This document shows positions 7,190-14,343 of a DNA stretch of 34,267 bases, one piece after another (within the stretch, counting starts at the first letter, position 1; each line of letters begins with the position of its first letter). The stretch spans positions 1 through 34,267 of the forward strand of contig ONPF01000021.1 in assembly GCA_900319635.1 (NCBI GenBank), read 5' to 3'. The notes under the pieces were generated by a model. That model saw only the letters and a program-made list of their open reading frames with translations, ran no database searches and had not been told where the DNA came from. A program made the position numbers and the translations under genes. The DNA is from an uncultured Eubacteriales bacterium (lineage in GTDB: Bacteria > Bacillota > Clostridia > Oscillospirales > Oscillospiraceae).

Positions 7190-8430
7190 GGCCGCACCTC
7201 CTGTTCCGTCAGATAGTCCAGGAGCTTTTCGATCTCCTGCCCCGTCGGGACACCGTGGGGATCCGCGTTCTGCAGCAGCTCCCCGGCAAAGGCCAGCAGC
7301 GCCTGATCCTGCTCCGTGGGGGGCGTGCCGCCGCTGCGCTCGGCGTAGAAGTCGCAGAAGAGCTCCTCAACGCGCTTCTCCCGGACGGCCCCGGTGCTTG
7401 GCGCGGTGACTTCTCCCCGGAAGGGATCGTACTCCGAGCTTCTGTCCATCAGAATGCTGCCCCGGGAGCGGGCCAGCTCCTCAAAAAAGGCGCAGGTCTC
7501 CGGGCTCAGACGCCGGTCGGTGAGCACCAGGCGGAGATACTCCCCCGTCCGGGGATGCTGGAGCTCCGCCGCCCGCAGTTCCTCATAGGCGCCCCGCAGC
7601 TCCCGCATGGGGTGAAGGGGCGGAGTGTGCTGCAGCCGGATCTTCACCGGCTCTCCCTTCTCCCCCAGCTCCACCAGAAGCGGCCCCTTCTCCGCCTGGC
7701 GCAGCTCGTCAAAGTGGTAGCACAGGGGCGAGCCGGCGTAGCGCACCGTATCCCGGCCCACGGCGTAGGCCGCGTGGATGTGCCCCAGCGCCACATAGTC
7801 AAAGGCGTCGAAGGCGTGGAAATCCACCTGCCCCACGCCGCCCACCATGGACTCCGAACCGCCGCGGAGCGCCTCCACGCCGTTTGCCGTCACGTTTTGG
7901 TGGGCGATGAGCACGTTGCGCTCTCCGGGGTCGATGGGCTGCTCCGCCAGCAGGGCGCGCACCGCCGTGTCGTTGTCGCGGAGACTTTCATCCTCCAGGG
8001 TCTGGGCGATAAGGGCGGGGTAGACATAGGGCATCAGCCAGAAGCGGACGGGGCCGTGCTCATCCTCCAGGGTGACGCAGTCCAGCTTGCGGGAGGTGAA
8101 GAGCGGGCGGGAGATGAAAATATCCTTCTGCGCCAGCACCGGGCTCAAAAAGGAGAGCCGCTGGACAGAGTCGTGGTTGCCCGCCACCAGCATCACCGGG
8201 ATCCCCTGCGCCGCCAGCCCCTCCAGCATCCGGCTCAGCAGCTCCACCGCGTCCCCGGAGGGGGCGCTCCGGTCATAGACGTCTCCCGCGATGAGCACCG
8301 CGTCCGGCCGCAGCTCCTCCGCCAGCGCCAGAAGGCGATCCACCCAAAAGCCCTGGTCTCCGTTTTCCAGCAGCGACACGCCGTGGATGGATTTGCCGAA
8401 ATGCAGATCCGCAAGATGCAAAAAGCGCAC
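7186..8430 (-). CDS. sbcD: SbcD, Mre11-type nuclease subunit of SbcCD
   Basis: A Mn-dependent calcineurin-like phosphoesterase acting as double-strand exonuclease and hairpin endonuclease with SbcC. Motifs in order: HLADLHFG (5-12), AGDVYD (48-53), GNHDS (84-88), an IAHQ histidine and GHIHA. Length is 414 residues, normal for the family. The start is taken as GTG (8428-8430), because AGGGGG lies 7 nt upstream and the homologous N terminus (RFLHLADLHFG) begins directly there; the much longer open frame beyond it runs antisense through mgtE. It is first in the sbcDC operon, divergent from mgtE. Confidence 0.95.
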   Translation of the reverse strand: MRFLHLADLHFGKSIHGVSLLENGDQGFWVDRLLALAEELRPDAVLIAGDVYDRSAPSGDAVELLSRMLEGLAAQGIPVMLVAGNHDSVQRLSFLSPVLAQKDIFISRPLFTSRKLDCVTLEDEHGPVRFWLMPYVYPALIAQTLEDESLRDNDTAVRALLAEQPIDPGERNVLIAHQNVTANGVEALRGGSESMVGGVGQVDFHAFDAFDYVALGHIHAAYAVGRDTVRYAGSPLCYHFDELRQAEKGPLLVELGEKGEPVKIRLQHTPPLHPMRELRGAYEELRAAELQHPRTGEYLRLVLTDRRLSPETCAFFEELARSRGSILMDRSSEYDPFRGEVTAPSTGAVREKRVEELFCDFYAERSGGTPPTEQDQALLAFAGELLQNADPHGVPTGQEIEKLLDYLTEQEVRP

Positions 8431-8463
8431 GGCAATTCCCCCTTTTTTCTCTTGATTTGTTCT

Positions 8464-8493
8464 ATTGTACTCTCCCCACGCCGCTCCGGTCAA
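8464..8493 (-). promoter_or_regulatory. Sigma-A promoter for sbcDC
   Basis: Minus strand: TTGACC (8488-8493), 18-bp spacer, TACAAT (8464-8469). The -10 box lies about 33 bp ahead of the sbcD GTG. Confidence 0.7.
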
Positions 8494-8553
8494 GCAGAGC
8501 GCGAAAAAGAGGGCTGCGCCCGGAAAACTCCGCCTCCCGGAAGGGCTTTTTCC

Positions 8554-8582
8554 TTGACAGAAAACGGAAAATCCGGTATTCT
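8554..8582 (+). promoter_or_regulatory. Sigma-A promoter for mgtE
   Basis: Perfect TTGACA (8554-8559), 17-bp spacer, TATTCT (8577-8582). Transcription should begin near 8589, giving a leader of about 190 nt before mgtE. Confidence 0.8.
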
Positions 8583-8589
8583 GGACTTG

Positions 8590-8781
8590 CCATTCTATAC
8601 AAAAAAGGAGGAAGCGTCCATGGACGGTGGAAGTAGTACCGGCACATCCGCAGGCCGAAGTACAGCGGCGGAACCCCTGCCCTTGCGGGCGCTTCCGTCC
8701 CATAACTAAATAGCGGAACTTCGGTCTGCCGTACCGGCCTTCCCTACCCTGAACATCATCTATCAGAAGGAGGAAAGACCA
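8590..8781 (+). promoter_or_regulatory. Structured 5' leader of mgtE, candidate magnesium/metal-responsive RNA
   Basis: The leader can fold into one long irregular stem: GGAAG (8629-8633) with CTTCC (8739-8743), CCGG (8639-8642) with CCGG (8734-8737), and a 12-bp helix 8650-8661 with 8718-8729 (one G-U). Inside lies a hairpin, CGGAA (8669-8673) with TTCCG (8693-8697), capped by GCCC/GGGC (8679-8682/8687-8690). A short palindrome (8615-8626) is centred on the leader-ORF start codon. The mgtE ribosome site (about 8768-8774) follows the structure. No terminator-like U-run is present, so control would more likely act on translation or by another route. It does not show the sequence landmarks I know for the M-box; GGAAGTAG on the 5' side and GCCGTACC on the 3' side distantly recall the yybP-ykoY manganese riboswitch, but I cannot assign it. 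Confidence 0.55.
8620..8709 (+). CDS. Leader peptide ORF upstream of mgtE (29 codons)
   Basis: ATG 8620 is preceded by a full-strength AAGGAGG (8605-8611) at 8-nt spacing, better than most ribosome sites in the window. The peptide is Ser/Gly/Thr-rich first (MDGGSSTGTSAGRST) and Pro/Leu-rich afterwards, ending in SHN. Its codons run through the 5' arm of the main leader stem, and its TAA (8707-8709) stops just before the 3' arm (8718-8729). A translating ribosome would therefore open the stem, the geometry of attenuator or leader-peptide control as in mgtL-mgtA of Salmonella (analogy only). It may instead be a chance ORF in a structured RNA. Confidence 0.5.
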   Translation: MDGGSSTGTSAGRSTAAEPLPLRALPSHN

Positions 8782-10152
8782 ATGGCAGAACGCAACGCGA
8801 CGCTTGGCAGCACCATCGAGGTGCTGCTGGGGGAAAAGAAGTATTCCACGATCAAGGACGTTCTCGTGACCATGGAGCCGGCGGATGTGGCCGGCATCCT
8901 GGAGGAGATCGGGGACGCCCGCATTCCCAAGCTCTTCCGTCTGCTGCCCAAGGAGCAGGCGGCGGAGACCTTTGCCGAGTTGGAGCCGGAGCTGCAGGAG
9001 CTTCTGATCCGCGGCTTTTCCGATGCGGAGCTGCACGACATCATCGAGGAGCTCTATGTGGACGACGCGGTGGATCTGGTGGAGGAGATGCCGGCCAATG
9101 TGGTCAAGCGCATTCTCGCCCAGGCCAACCCCGACACCCGCAAGGAGATCAACGACCTGCTGCGCTATCCGGAGAACTCCGCCGGCTCCATCATGACCAC
9201 CGAGTATGTCTCCCTGCGCCCGGGCATGACCGTGCGGGACGCGATAGGCCGCATCCGCTCCACCGGCGTGGACAAGGAGACCATCTACACCTGCTATGTC
9301 ACCGAGAGCCGGAAGCTGCTGGGGCAGGTCTCGGTGAAGGACATGATCCTCTGCGCCGACGAGAGCACCCCCATCTCGCAAATCATGGACGAGAACGTGA
9401 TCTCCGTCAGCACCCTGACCGACCAGGAAGAGGTCGCCCAGATGCTCTCCAAGTACAACTTCCTGGCGCTGCCCGTCATCGACACCGATGGGCACATGGT
9501 GGGCATCGTCACCTTCGACGACGCCATGGACGTCATGCAGGAGGAGGTCACCGAGGATATTGAGAAGATGGCCGCCATCCTGCCCTCGGACAAGACCTAT
9601 CTGCGCTCCAACGCCTGGGATCTGTTCAAGCACCGGATCCCCTGGCTGGCGCTGCTTATGGTGTCCGCCACCTTCACGGGCATGATCATCACCGGCTTTG
9701 AGGACGCGCTGGCCGCCGTGGTGGTGCTCACCGCCTTCATCCCCATGCTGATGGACACCGGCGGCAACTCCGGCTCCCAGGCCTCGGTCTCCATCATCCG
9801 CGCCCTGTCCCTGGGCGAGCTGGAATTTCAAGACCTGCCCAGGGTGATTTGGAAGGAGATCCAGACGGCGGTGCTCTGCGGCTGCGCGCTGGCGGTGCTG
9901 TGCTTCGGCAAGATCATGCTGGTGGACGTCGTGATGATGGGGGCGGAGATCTCCCTGCTCACCGCGGCGGTGGTCTGCGTCACCATGGCGGTCACCGTGC
10001 TCATCGCCAAGGTCATCGGCTGCACGCTGCCCATGGTCGCCCAGAAGCTGGGGCTTGACCCGGCGGTGATGGCCAGCCCCTTCATCACCACCATTGTGGA
10101 CGCCCTGTCCCTGCTGGTGTACTTCGGCATCGCCAAGGCCCTGCTGTTTTAG
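8782..10152 (+). CDS. mgtE: Magnesium transporter MgtE
   Basis: A homodimeric Mg2+-gated channel of the cytoplasmic membrane. The 456-residue protein has an N-terminal superhelical MgtE_N domain (about 15-130), two CBS domains (about 135-255) that sense cytosolic Mg2+, a connecting helix, and a five-helix transmembrane domain (about 285-456). That domain contains the family motif MDTGGNSGSQ (324-333) and the pore aspartate in GLDPA (D426). Length matches the Thermus thermophilus protein. The start has AGGAGG 7-8 nt upstream. It is a single-gene unit with its own promoter, a structured leader with a small ORF, and a strong terminator, so it appears tightly and separately regulated. Confidence 0.96.
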   Translation: MAERNATLGSTIEVLLGEKKYSTIKDVLVTMEPADVAGILEEIGDARIPKLFRLLPKEQAAETFAELEPELQELLIRGFSDAELHDIIEELYVDDAVDLVEEMPANVVKRILAQANPDTRKEINDLLRYPENSAGSIMTTEYVSLRPGMTVRDAIGRIRSTGVDKETIYTCYVTESRKLLGQVSVKDMILCADESTPISQIMDENVISVSTLTDQEEVAQMLSKYNFLALPVIDTDGHMVGIVTFDDAMDVMQEEVTEDIEKMAAILPSDKTYLRSNAWDLFKHRIPWLALLMVSATFTGMIITGFEDALAAVVVLTAFIPMLMDTGGNSGSQASVSIIRALSLGELEFQDLPRVIWKEIQTAVLCGCALAVLCFGKIMLVDVVMMGAEISLLTAAVVCVTMAVTVLIAKVIGCTLPMVAQKLGLDPAVMASPFITTIVDALSLLVYFGIAKALLF

Positions 10153-10161
10153 GGAATATAA

Positions 10162-10215
10162 AACAACACACAGAGGCTGCATCCCAAAGGATGCGGCCTC
10201 TGTGTGTTGTTGTTT
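10162..10215. terminator. Strong bidirectional terminator between mgtE and coaX
   Basis: A 23-bp stem (10162-10184 with 10189-10211, one G-U) with a 4-nt loop, preceded by an A-rich stretch and followed by TTGTTT. It lies between the convergent mgtE and coaX genes. Confidence 0.85.
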
Positions 10216-10235
10216 CTATCGCAGCGCGAGTATCT

Positions 10236-10261
10236 GCGGGCGGCTGATAGCCGCCCCTACG
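10236..10261. repeat. Partial extragenic repeat (GCCGCCCCTACG edge)
   Basis: GCGGGCGGCTGATAGCCGCCCCTACG folds on itself and ends in the same GCCGCCCCTACG edge as the copy at 3846-3996. As there, it abuts the 3' end of a minus-strand gene (coaX). It probably represents a short or decayed copy. Confidence 0.5.
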
Positions 10262-10263
10262 AA

Positions 10264-11031
10264 TTACTTCCGGTTCTTCTGCCACAGGACCCACAGGCCC
10301 TTGAGCAGCAGGTCGTCGTCACAGGCGATCTCCCGCTTGCAGTAGGGGGTGATATAGGAGGCAAGGCCGCCGGTGGCCACCAGGTTGCAGGGATAGCCCA
10401 GCTCCGCCTCCATCCGCTCGATCATCCCGTCCAGGATGGCAGCGGTGCCGAAGACCGCGCCGGAGCGCATGCAGTCCACGGTGTTGGAGGAGATGGCCTT
10501 TTTCGGCGGAGTGATGGAGATCTCCGGCAGCAGGCTGGTGCCCGCGGCCAGGGCGCGGAAGCCCAGCTTCACGCCCGGCAGGATCGCGCCGCCCCGGAAG
10601 GCGCCGTCCTTGTCCACCACGGTGATGGTGGTGGCTGTACCCAGATCCATCACGATGGCCGGCGCGCCGTAGCAGCTAAGCGCCGCCACGCCCCCCACCA
10701 GCAGATCCCCCGCCAGGGTGCCGGGATCGTCGATGCGCAGGTTCAGCCCGGTCTTCATCCCGGGGCCTACCACCATGCAGTCCAGTCCCGTGACCTTCTT
10801 CACCGCATGGGTCAGCGGAACCGTCACCGGCGGCACCACGGAGGACAGGATCGCCCCCTCGAAACCCTTGGGGTCAAGGTTGGAGATGGACAGCAGCTGC
10901 ATGAGCTTGATGGCGTATTCCGCGTCCGTCTCCCCCACGCGGGTCTGGATCCGGACGATGTCCCGGATCTCTCCTTCTTCGATGCAGCCGAAGACGATAT
11001 TGGTATTGCCGACGTCGATGGCGAGGATCAT
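10264..11031 (-). CDS. coaX: Type III pantothenate kinase CoaX
   Basis: It phosphorylates pantothenate, the first committed step of coenzyme A synthesis; type III enzymes are insensitive to CoA feedback and need a monovalent cation. The 255-residue protein has the ASKHA phosphate-binding start DVGNTN (6-11), the central DLGTATT motif in the ATP site, GGAILPG, and the C-terminal ATGGLA motif. ATG at 11029-11031 follows the ECF gene by 18 nt with a GGGG-type ribosome site, so the two form an operon: uptake followed by phosphorylation of the same vitamin. Confidence 0.95.
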   Translation of the reverse strand: MILAIDVGNTNIVFGCIEEGEIRDIVRIQTRVGETDAEYAIKLMQLLSISNLDPKGFEGAILSSVVPPVTVPLTHAVKKVTGLDCMVVGPGMKTGLNLRIDDPGTLAGDLLVGGVAALSCYGAPAIVMDLGTATTITVVDKDGAFRGGAILPGVKLGFRALAAGTSLLPEISITPPKKAISSNTVDCMRSGAVFGTAAILDGMIERMEAELGYPCNLVATGGLASYITPYCKREIACDDDLLLKGLWVLWQKNRK

Positions 11032-11049
11032 GGCTGTTTCCCCTTTTCT

Positions 11050-11937
11050 TTATTGTTTGGGCTCCGCATTCAGGTGCTTGAAAAACTGCACCAGGCCGAA
11101 CGCGATCAGCAGCGCGCCGGCAAAGGCGAATACCTGCTGGAAGTCAGCGGCAAAAACCCGGCTGACGCGGTTGGCGTCAAACACCGCTTGGTTCAAGTAG
11201 GCCTCCGCGCCATCCACATAGACGGTATAGCCGCGGGCAGCGGCATACAGCTGGAACAGCACCGTGCCGCAGAGCCTGTTGCCCAGTACCAGCAGCGCGC
11301 CAACCGCCATGCTGCCCACCGCGTGGGCGGAATATTTCGTCCGCACAGGAGCCTCCCGCTTCTCTTTCCGACCAATGGCGATCAGGCGCACGATGGTCGG
11401 GGCGAGCACCAGGTTCACCAGCAGCTCGAACACGAAATTCATGCCCACGATGCCCACGATCAGGAAGGTAAAGGCATTTTCCACGCCGTTGGCAACGCCC
11501 ATGGCTCCGATCGCGTCCATAAAGAATACCAGGCAGCCCAGAATGAACACACCCGTGTTCACCACTGGGGCGGTAATGGCGGCCAAGGTCACCGCAAGAG
11601 TGCGATTCTTTTTCTCCAGTGCGCGGAAGACCAAACCGGCGCAGAGGCCGGCCAGGGTGCCCTTCAGCAGCACCGTCACCACCGTGCCGAAGACGCTCAA
11701 GGTGAGGAAGGCTGCGGCGTCACCGGAGATCAGCACTGCCACGCCGAACATAAAGCCCAGCCACGCGCCTGCTCCGGCGCCGTACAGCGCCGCGCCGATG
11801 ACGATCGGCACCAGAACCAGGGAGATGGAAAACATGCCAAAGCGGATAAAGCTGCCCAGCAGCTGGAGTACGACAACGATGGCCGTCAGCAGAGCCACCC
11901 CCGTCATAGTGCGGGTTTCCATGCGGTTCTTTTTCAT
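11050..11937 (-). CDS. ECF transporter S component, probable pantothenate uptake (PanT-like)
   Basis: A 295-residue integral membrane protein with at least six hydrophobic segments, beginning with an N-terminal TM that contains small residues (about 12-35). S components bind a vitamin and dock to the shared EcfA-A'-T energising module, which is encoded elsewhere. The substrate is inferred from the operon with coaX, a known association in Firmicutes. ATG 11937 is chosen because AAAGGAA precedes it at good spacing and an ideal promoter begins 53 bp upstream; the 27-codon longer frame would start before the -35 box. A hydrophilic basic loop lies near RKEKREAPVRTK. Confidence is high for ECF-S and moderate for substrate. 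Confidence 0.8.
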   Translation of the reverse strand: MKKNRMETRTMTGVALLTAIVVVLQLLGSFIRFGMFSISLVLVPIVIGAALYGAGAGAWLGFMFGVAVLISGDAAAFLTLSVFGTVVTVLLKGTLAGLCAGLVFRALEKKNRTLAVTLAAITAPVVNTGVFILGCLVFFMDAIGAMGVANGVENAFTFLIVGIVGMNFVFELLVNLVLAPTIVRLIAIGRKEKREAPVRTKYSAHAVGSMAVGALLVLGNRLCGTVLFQLYAAARGYTVYVDGAEAYLNQAVFDANRVSRVFAADFQQVFAFAGALLIAFGLVQFFKHLNAEPKQ

Positions 11938-11989
11938 ATTCAATTCCTTTCTGCTGTCGCCCCAGTCCAGCCGGGTGCGGCGCATTTGA

Positions 11990-12018
11990 ATTTTAGTCCC
12001 TCCGGGCGCCCTTGTCAA
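11990..12018 (-). promoter_or_regulatory. Sigma-A promoter for the ECF-coaX operon
   Basis: Minus strand: perfect TTGACA (12013-12018), 17-bp spacer, TAAAAT (11990-11995). The leader is about 45 nt; no riboswitch is apparent. Confidence 0.8.
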
Positions 12019-12043
12019 CGCCTTTTTGAAACCGGCAGTAAGA

Positions 12044-12085
12044 CGCCGCAGGGGAAAAATTGTTTCCCCCTGCGGCGCAATTTTT
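12044..12085. terminator. Hairpin between the LRR gene and the ECF gene
   Basis: An 11-bp GC-rich stem (12044-12054 with 12067-12077) followed on the plus strand by CAATTTTT. It lies 8 bp beyond the end of the LRR reading frame, so it probably ends that minus-strand unit, although the better U-run is on the plus strand. Confidence 0.55.
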
Positions 12086-12092
12086 CATTTCT

Positions 12093-13229
12093 TCAATCCC
12101 GGAACGTTACCTGGTCGTAGCCCTCATAGCTCTCCACCTTGAACCAGTAGCCAAAGGCCCGGCGGATCATGGCGTTCTTCTCCGTGTCTCGCCAGCCGTT
12201 GCCGGTGGATTCCAGATCCCCGTAGCCGATGTAGACGATCCGGGTCTCCGGCATGCGCTCCTGTCAGGCCAGATAGTCCTCCTCGGAGACGCCGGAGAAT
12301 TTGATCATCAGAAACTTCATCTTCGGCAGATACTCCAGGAAGGACAGATCCGTCAGCCCGTCGTTCCGGGCGAGATTCAGCTCCTCCAGATTCGGAAGCC
12401 GGCAGAGGAAGCTATAATCCTCCACCAGGGGGCACATGAAAAGCTCCAGATAGTGCAGCTTCGTCAGATTCGCCAGGGGGCTTGCGTCCACCAGATGGGG
12501 ATTGTCCGCCAGGATCAGCACCTCCAGATCCGTGAGCTTGCCGATCCAGGTCAGATCCGTCAGGTCATTGTGTCCCAGATCCAGGGCCCTCAGGCGCTTG
12601 CAGTACTTCATCAGCGGGTAGAGCTCCTCGTCGGTGAAGCGGTGCTTGATGCCGTCCAGCAGCGTGGAATAGACCAGGATATCCGTGGTGAGGATATGCC
12701 CGTCAAAGCGGAAGGACCAGTAGTAAAAGGCCTCGGGGTTGATCTCATACAGCCGATCCAGATCCTCCACCGTGGCGCCGGTGTCGATCACGTCGATATA
12801 GCTGAGCGCCGGCAGATAGCGCAGCGCATCCTCCAGCCCCTCCAGCCCCTGGGCTTTCAGCTCGGTGGCCGTGCTGGGGTAGACGGTTCCCTCGAACTCG
12901 TAGTTCCAGAGCACCTCGCAGTCCGGCCGCAGGCGATAGAGCTCCAGCAGCGCCTCATATTCCGTGCTGGCGGTGGCGTCGATGCGCTTCAGGCTCTCCC
13001 GCTCCGCCAGCGCCAGGATCTCCTCGGCGCTCTCGTCGGTGACGACCCACTCGGTGGGCTCCGGCGTAGGCTCCGGGGTGGGTTCCGGCGTAGGCTCCGG
13101 CGTTGGCTCCGGCGTTGGCGCTGCCGTTTCCTCCGGAAGGGGCGTTTCTTCGGTTGCGGTTGGCGCAGCCTCGCCGCAGGCGGCCAGAAACAGCGCCAGG
13201 ATCAAGAGGCAGATAAGCGCGCGTTTCAT
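12093..13229 (-). pseudogene. Leucine-rich-repeat lipoprotein split by an in-frame TGA
   Basis: The N-terminal part (12264-13229, 321 codons) has a lipoprotein signal with lipobox LAAC (Cys18), a Thr-Pro-Glu-Pro repeat linker (about residues 38-58), and leucine-rich repeats from about 190 on (LRALDLGHNDLTDL, LEVLILADN, LHYLELF, LEELNLARNDGLTDL). The stop TGA at 12264-12266 falls after EEDYLA. The same frame then continues for 56 codons without interruption (QERMPETRIVYIGYGD ... YDQVTFRD) to a TGA at 12093-12095. Protein-like sequence on both sides indicates one original gene of about 378 residues in which a Trp codon (TGG) probably became TGA. The truncated form may still fold and be exported; LRR proteins of this kind usually mediate cell-surface contacts. 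It is the last gene of the envelope cluster. Confidence 0.75.
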
Positions 13230-13242
13230 GCCCCAGCCTCCT

Positions 13243-14343
13243 TTAATAGTGATAGAGCGCGTCGGCCAGCAGCTCCCCGTTCACCCAGCGCAGCACCACC
13301 TGGGCCTGATCCTCCACCTCCACCGGCCCCTGCAGGGCGGTGATGACGGTCTTGTAGTGCACATCCGCCAGCAGAAGTCCGCCGCCCAGATCGGCAATGT
13401 CCCCCACCTCGATGCTGAGGATCTCCACATCCCGGGTGTTGGCGTAGCCAAAGCTCTCCAGGGCCTGGTTGATGCGGGCGTAGAGCTGACTGCCCGGCAC
13501 CGCCTGGGCGCGCAGCTCATTGTACCAGCGCAGGGCGCCGCCGCCGATGTCGGCGGAATAGAAGATGTAATCGTGCATGAATTCGGGGATGAAGGCCTCC
13601 ACCGCGGCGCGATCCTCCGCCGAGCAGCGGAACAGGAAGTGCTCCTGATCCAGCTCCTCCGGCCCGAGCTCCCGGCCGGTCTCATCGAAAACCCGCAGCT
13701 CCGGCTCTCCCACGAAGGGGACGCTCTCATAGCGCACCATGGAGGGCAGCCCGTCATAGTGCAGGTAGCACTCCGCCAGGGCGTCATAGGGGATGCCGGT
13801 CTGGGTGATGCAGTCCTCCCCCAGGCGGCAGCCGCCCAGGTAGACGGTATAATCGGCGGGAACGGTGATCCCGGCGGTCCGGTAGAAGGGGGAGAAGTCA
13901 AACTGCTCCTCCACCGGCGCCCAGACAGGCACGCCATATCTCCCGTGCTCGGTCACGCCGAAGACCACGGTGCCGATCCAGCCGCCGTCGGCGCGCTTGA
14001 TCCAGTAGATCAGCCGGTCATCCGCGCTGTCGGCGGCGTCATAAGTCAGATACACGCCCTTTAGCTGCTCCAGGGCCCAGGCCTGGTTTGCCTCCGGGCT
14101 CTGCACGGCGGGATCCAGATCCCCCAACGCCTCTACCGCGGCGGCGGGCAGGGTCTTCTCCAGCCCGTCCCGGTAGTCGGACAGGCAATACTTCACCTGG
14201 GACTTCTCATAGGCGATCAGATAGTCGTTCAGGATGAACAGCGCAGCCCCGCCAAGCATCAGCAGGATCCAGGCGTAGAGCAGCAGGAAGACGCCGAAGC
14301 GGCTCTTCTTTTTCTGACCGGGCTCCACGGTTTTCTCAGTCAT
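13243..14343 (-). CDS. Membrane-anchored extracytoplasmic protein of unknown function
   Basis: A 366-residue protein with a short basic cytoplasmic N terminus (QKKKSR), one strong transmembrane segment (about 17-40), and a long soluble outer domain of mixed alpha/beta character rich in Tyr, Glu and Asp. No family was recognised and no catalytic motif stands out. The start (ATG 14341-14343) overlaps the end of the phosphodiester glycosidase gene by 8 bp, and the LRR lipoprotein gene begins 13 bp downstream, so it is translated as part of the four-gene envelope cluster. A role at the cell surface with those partners is inferred from topology and operon only. Confidence 0.7.
   Translation of the reverse strand: MTEKTVEPGQKKKSRFGVFLLLYAWILLMLGGAALFILNDYLIAYEKSQVKYCLSDYRDGLEKTLPAAAVEALGDLDPAVQSPEANQAWALEQLKGVYLTYDAADSADDRLIYWIKRADGGWIGTVVFGVTEHGRYGVPVWAPVEEQFDFSPFYRTAGITVPADYTVYLGGCRLGEDCITQTGIPYDALAECYLHYDGLPSMVRYESVPFVGEPELRVFDETGRELGPEELDQEHFLFRCSAEDRAAVEAFIPEFMHDYIFYSADIGGGALRWYNELRAQAVPGSQLYARINQALESFGYANTRDVEILSIEVGDIADLGGGLLLADVHYKTVITALQGPVEVEDQAQVVLRWVNGELLADALYHY

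Noticed and set aside
8590-8781. M-box (ykoK) magnesium riboswitch upstream of mgtE
   Set aside because: The conserved M-box stretches I know (such as the GTTAGGTGAGGCTCCT-like start and GTGCTAAAGC-like end) are not visible; left as an open candidate for a covariance search.
8431-10182. Long open frame on the minus strand continuous with sbcD
   Set aside because: It runs antisense through mgtE, has His/Gly/Asp-rich composition typical of shadow frames, and the sbcD homology begins exactly at the GTG with a ribosome site.
12264-12266. TGA as selenocysteine codon
   Set aside because: Homology context suggests Trp, the protein is an LRR lipoprotein with no redox role, and no selenocysteine insertion hairpin is apparent just after the TGA.
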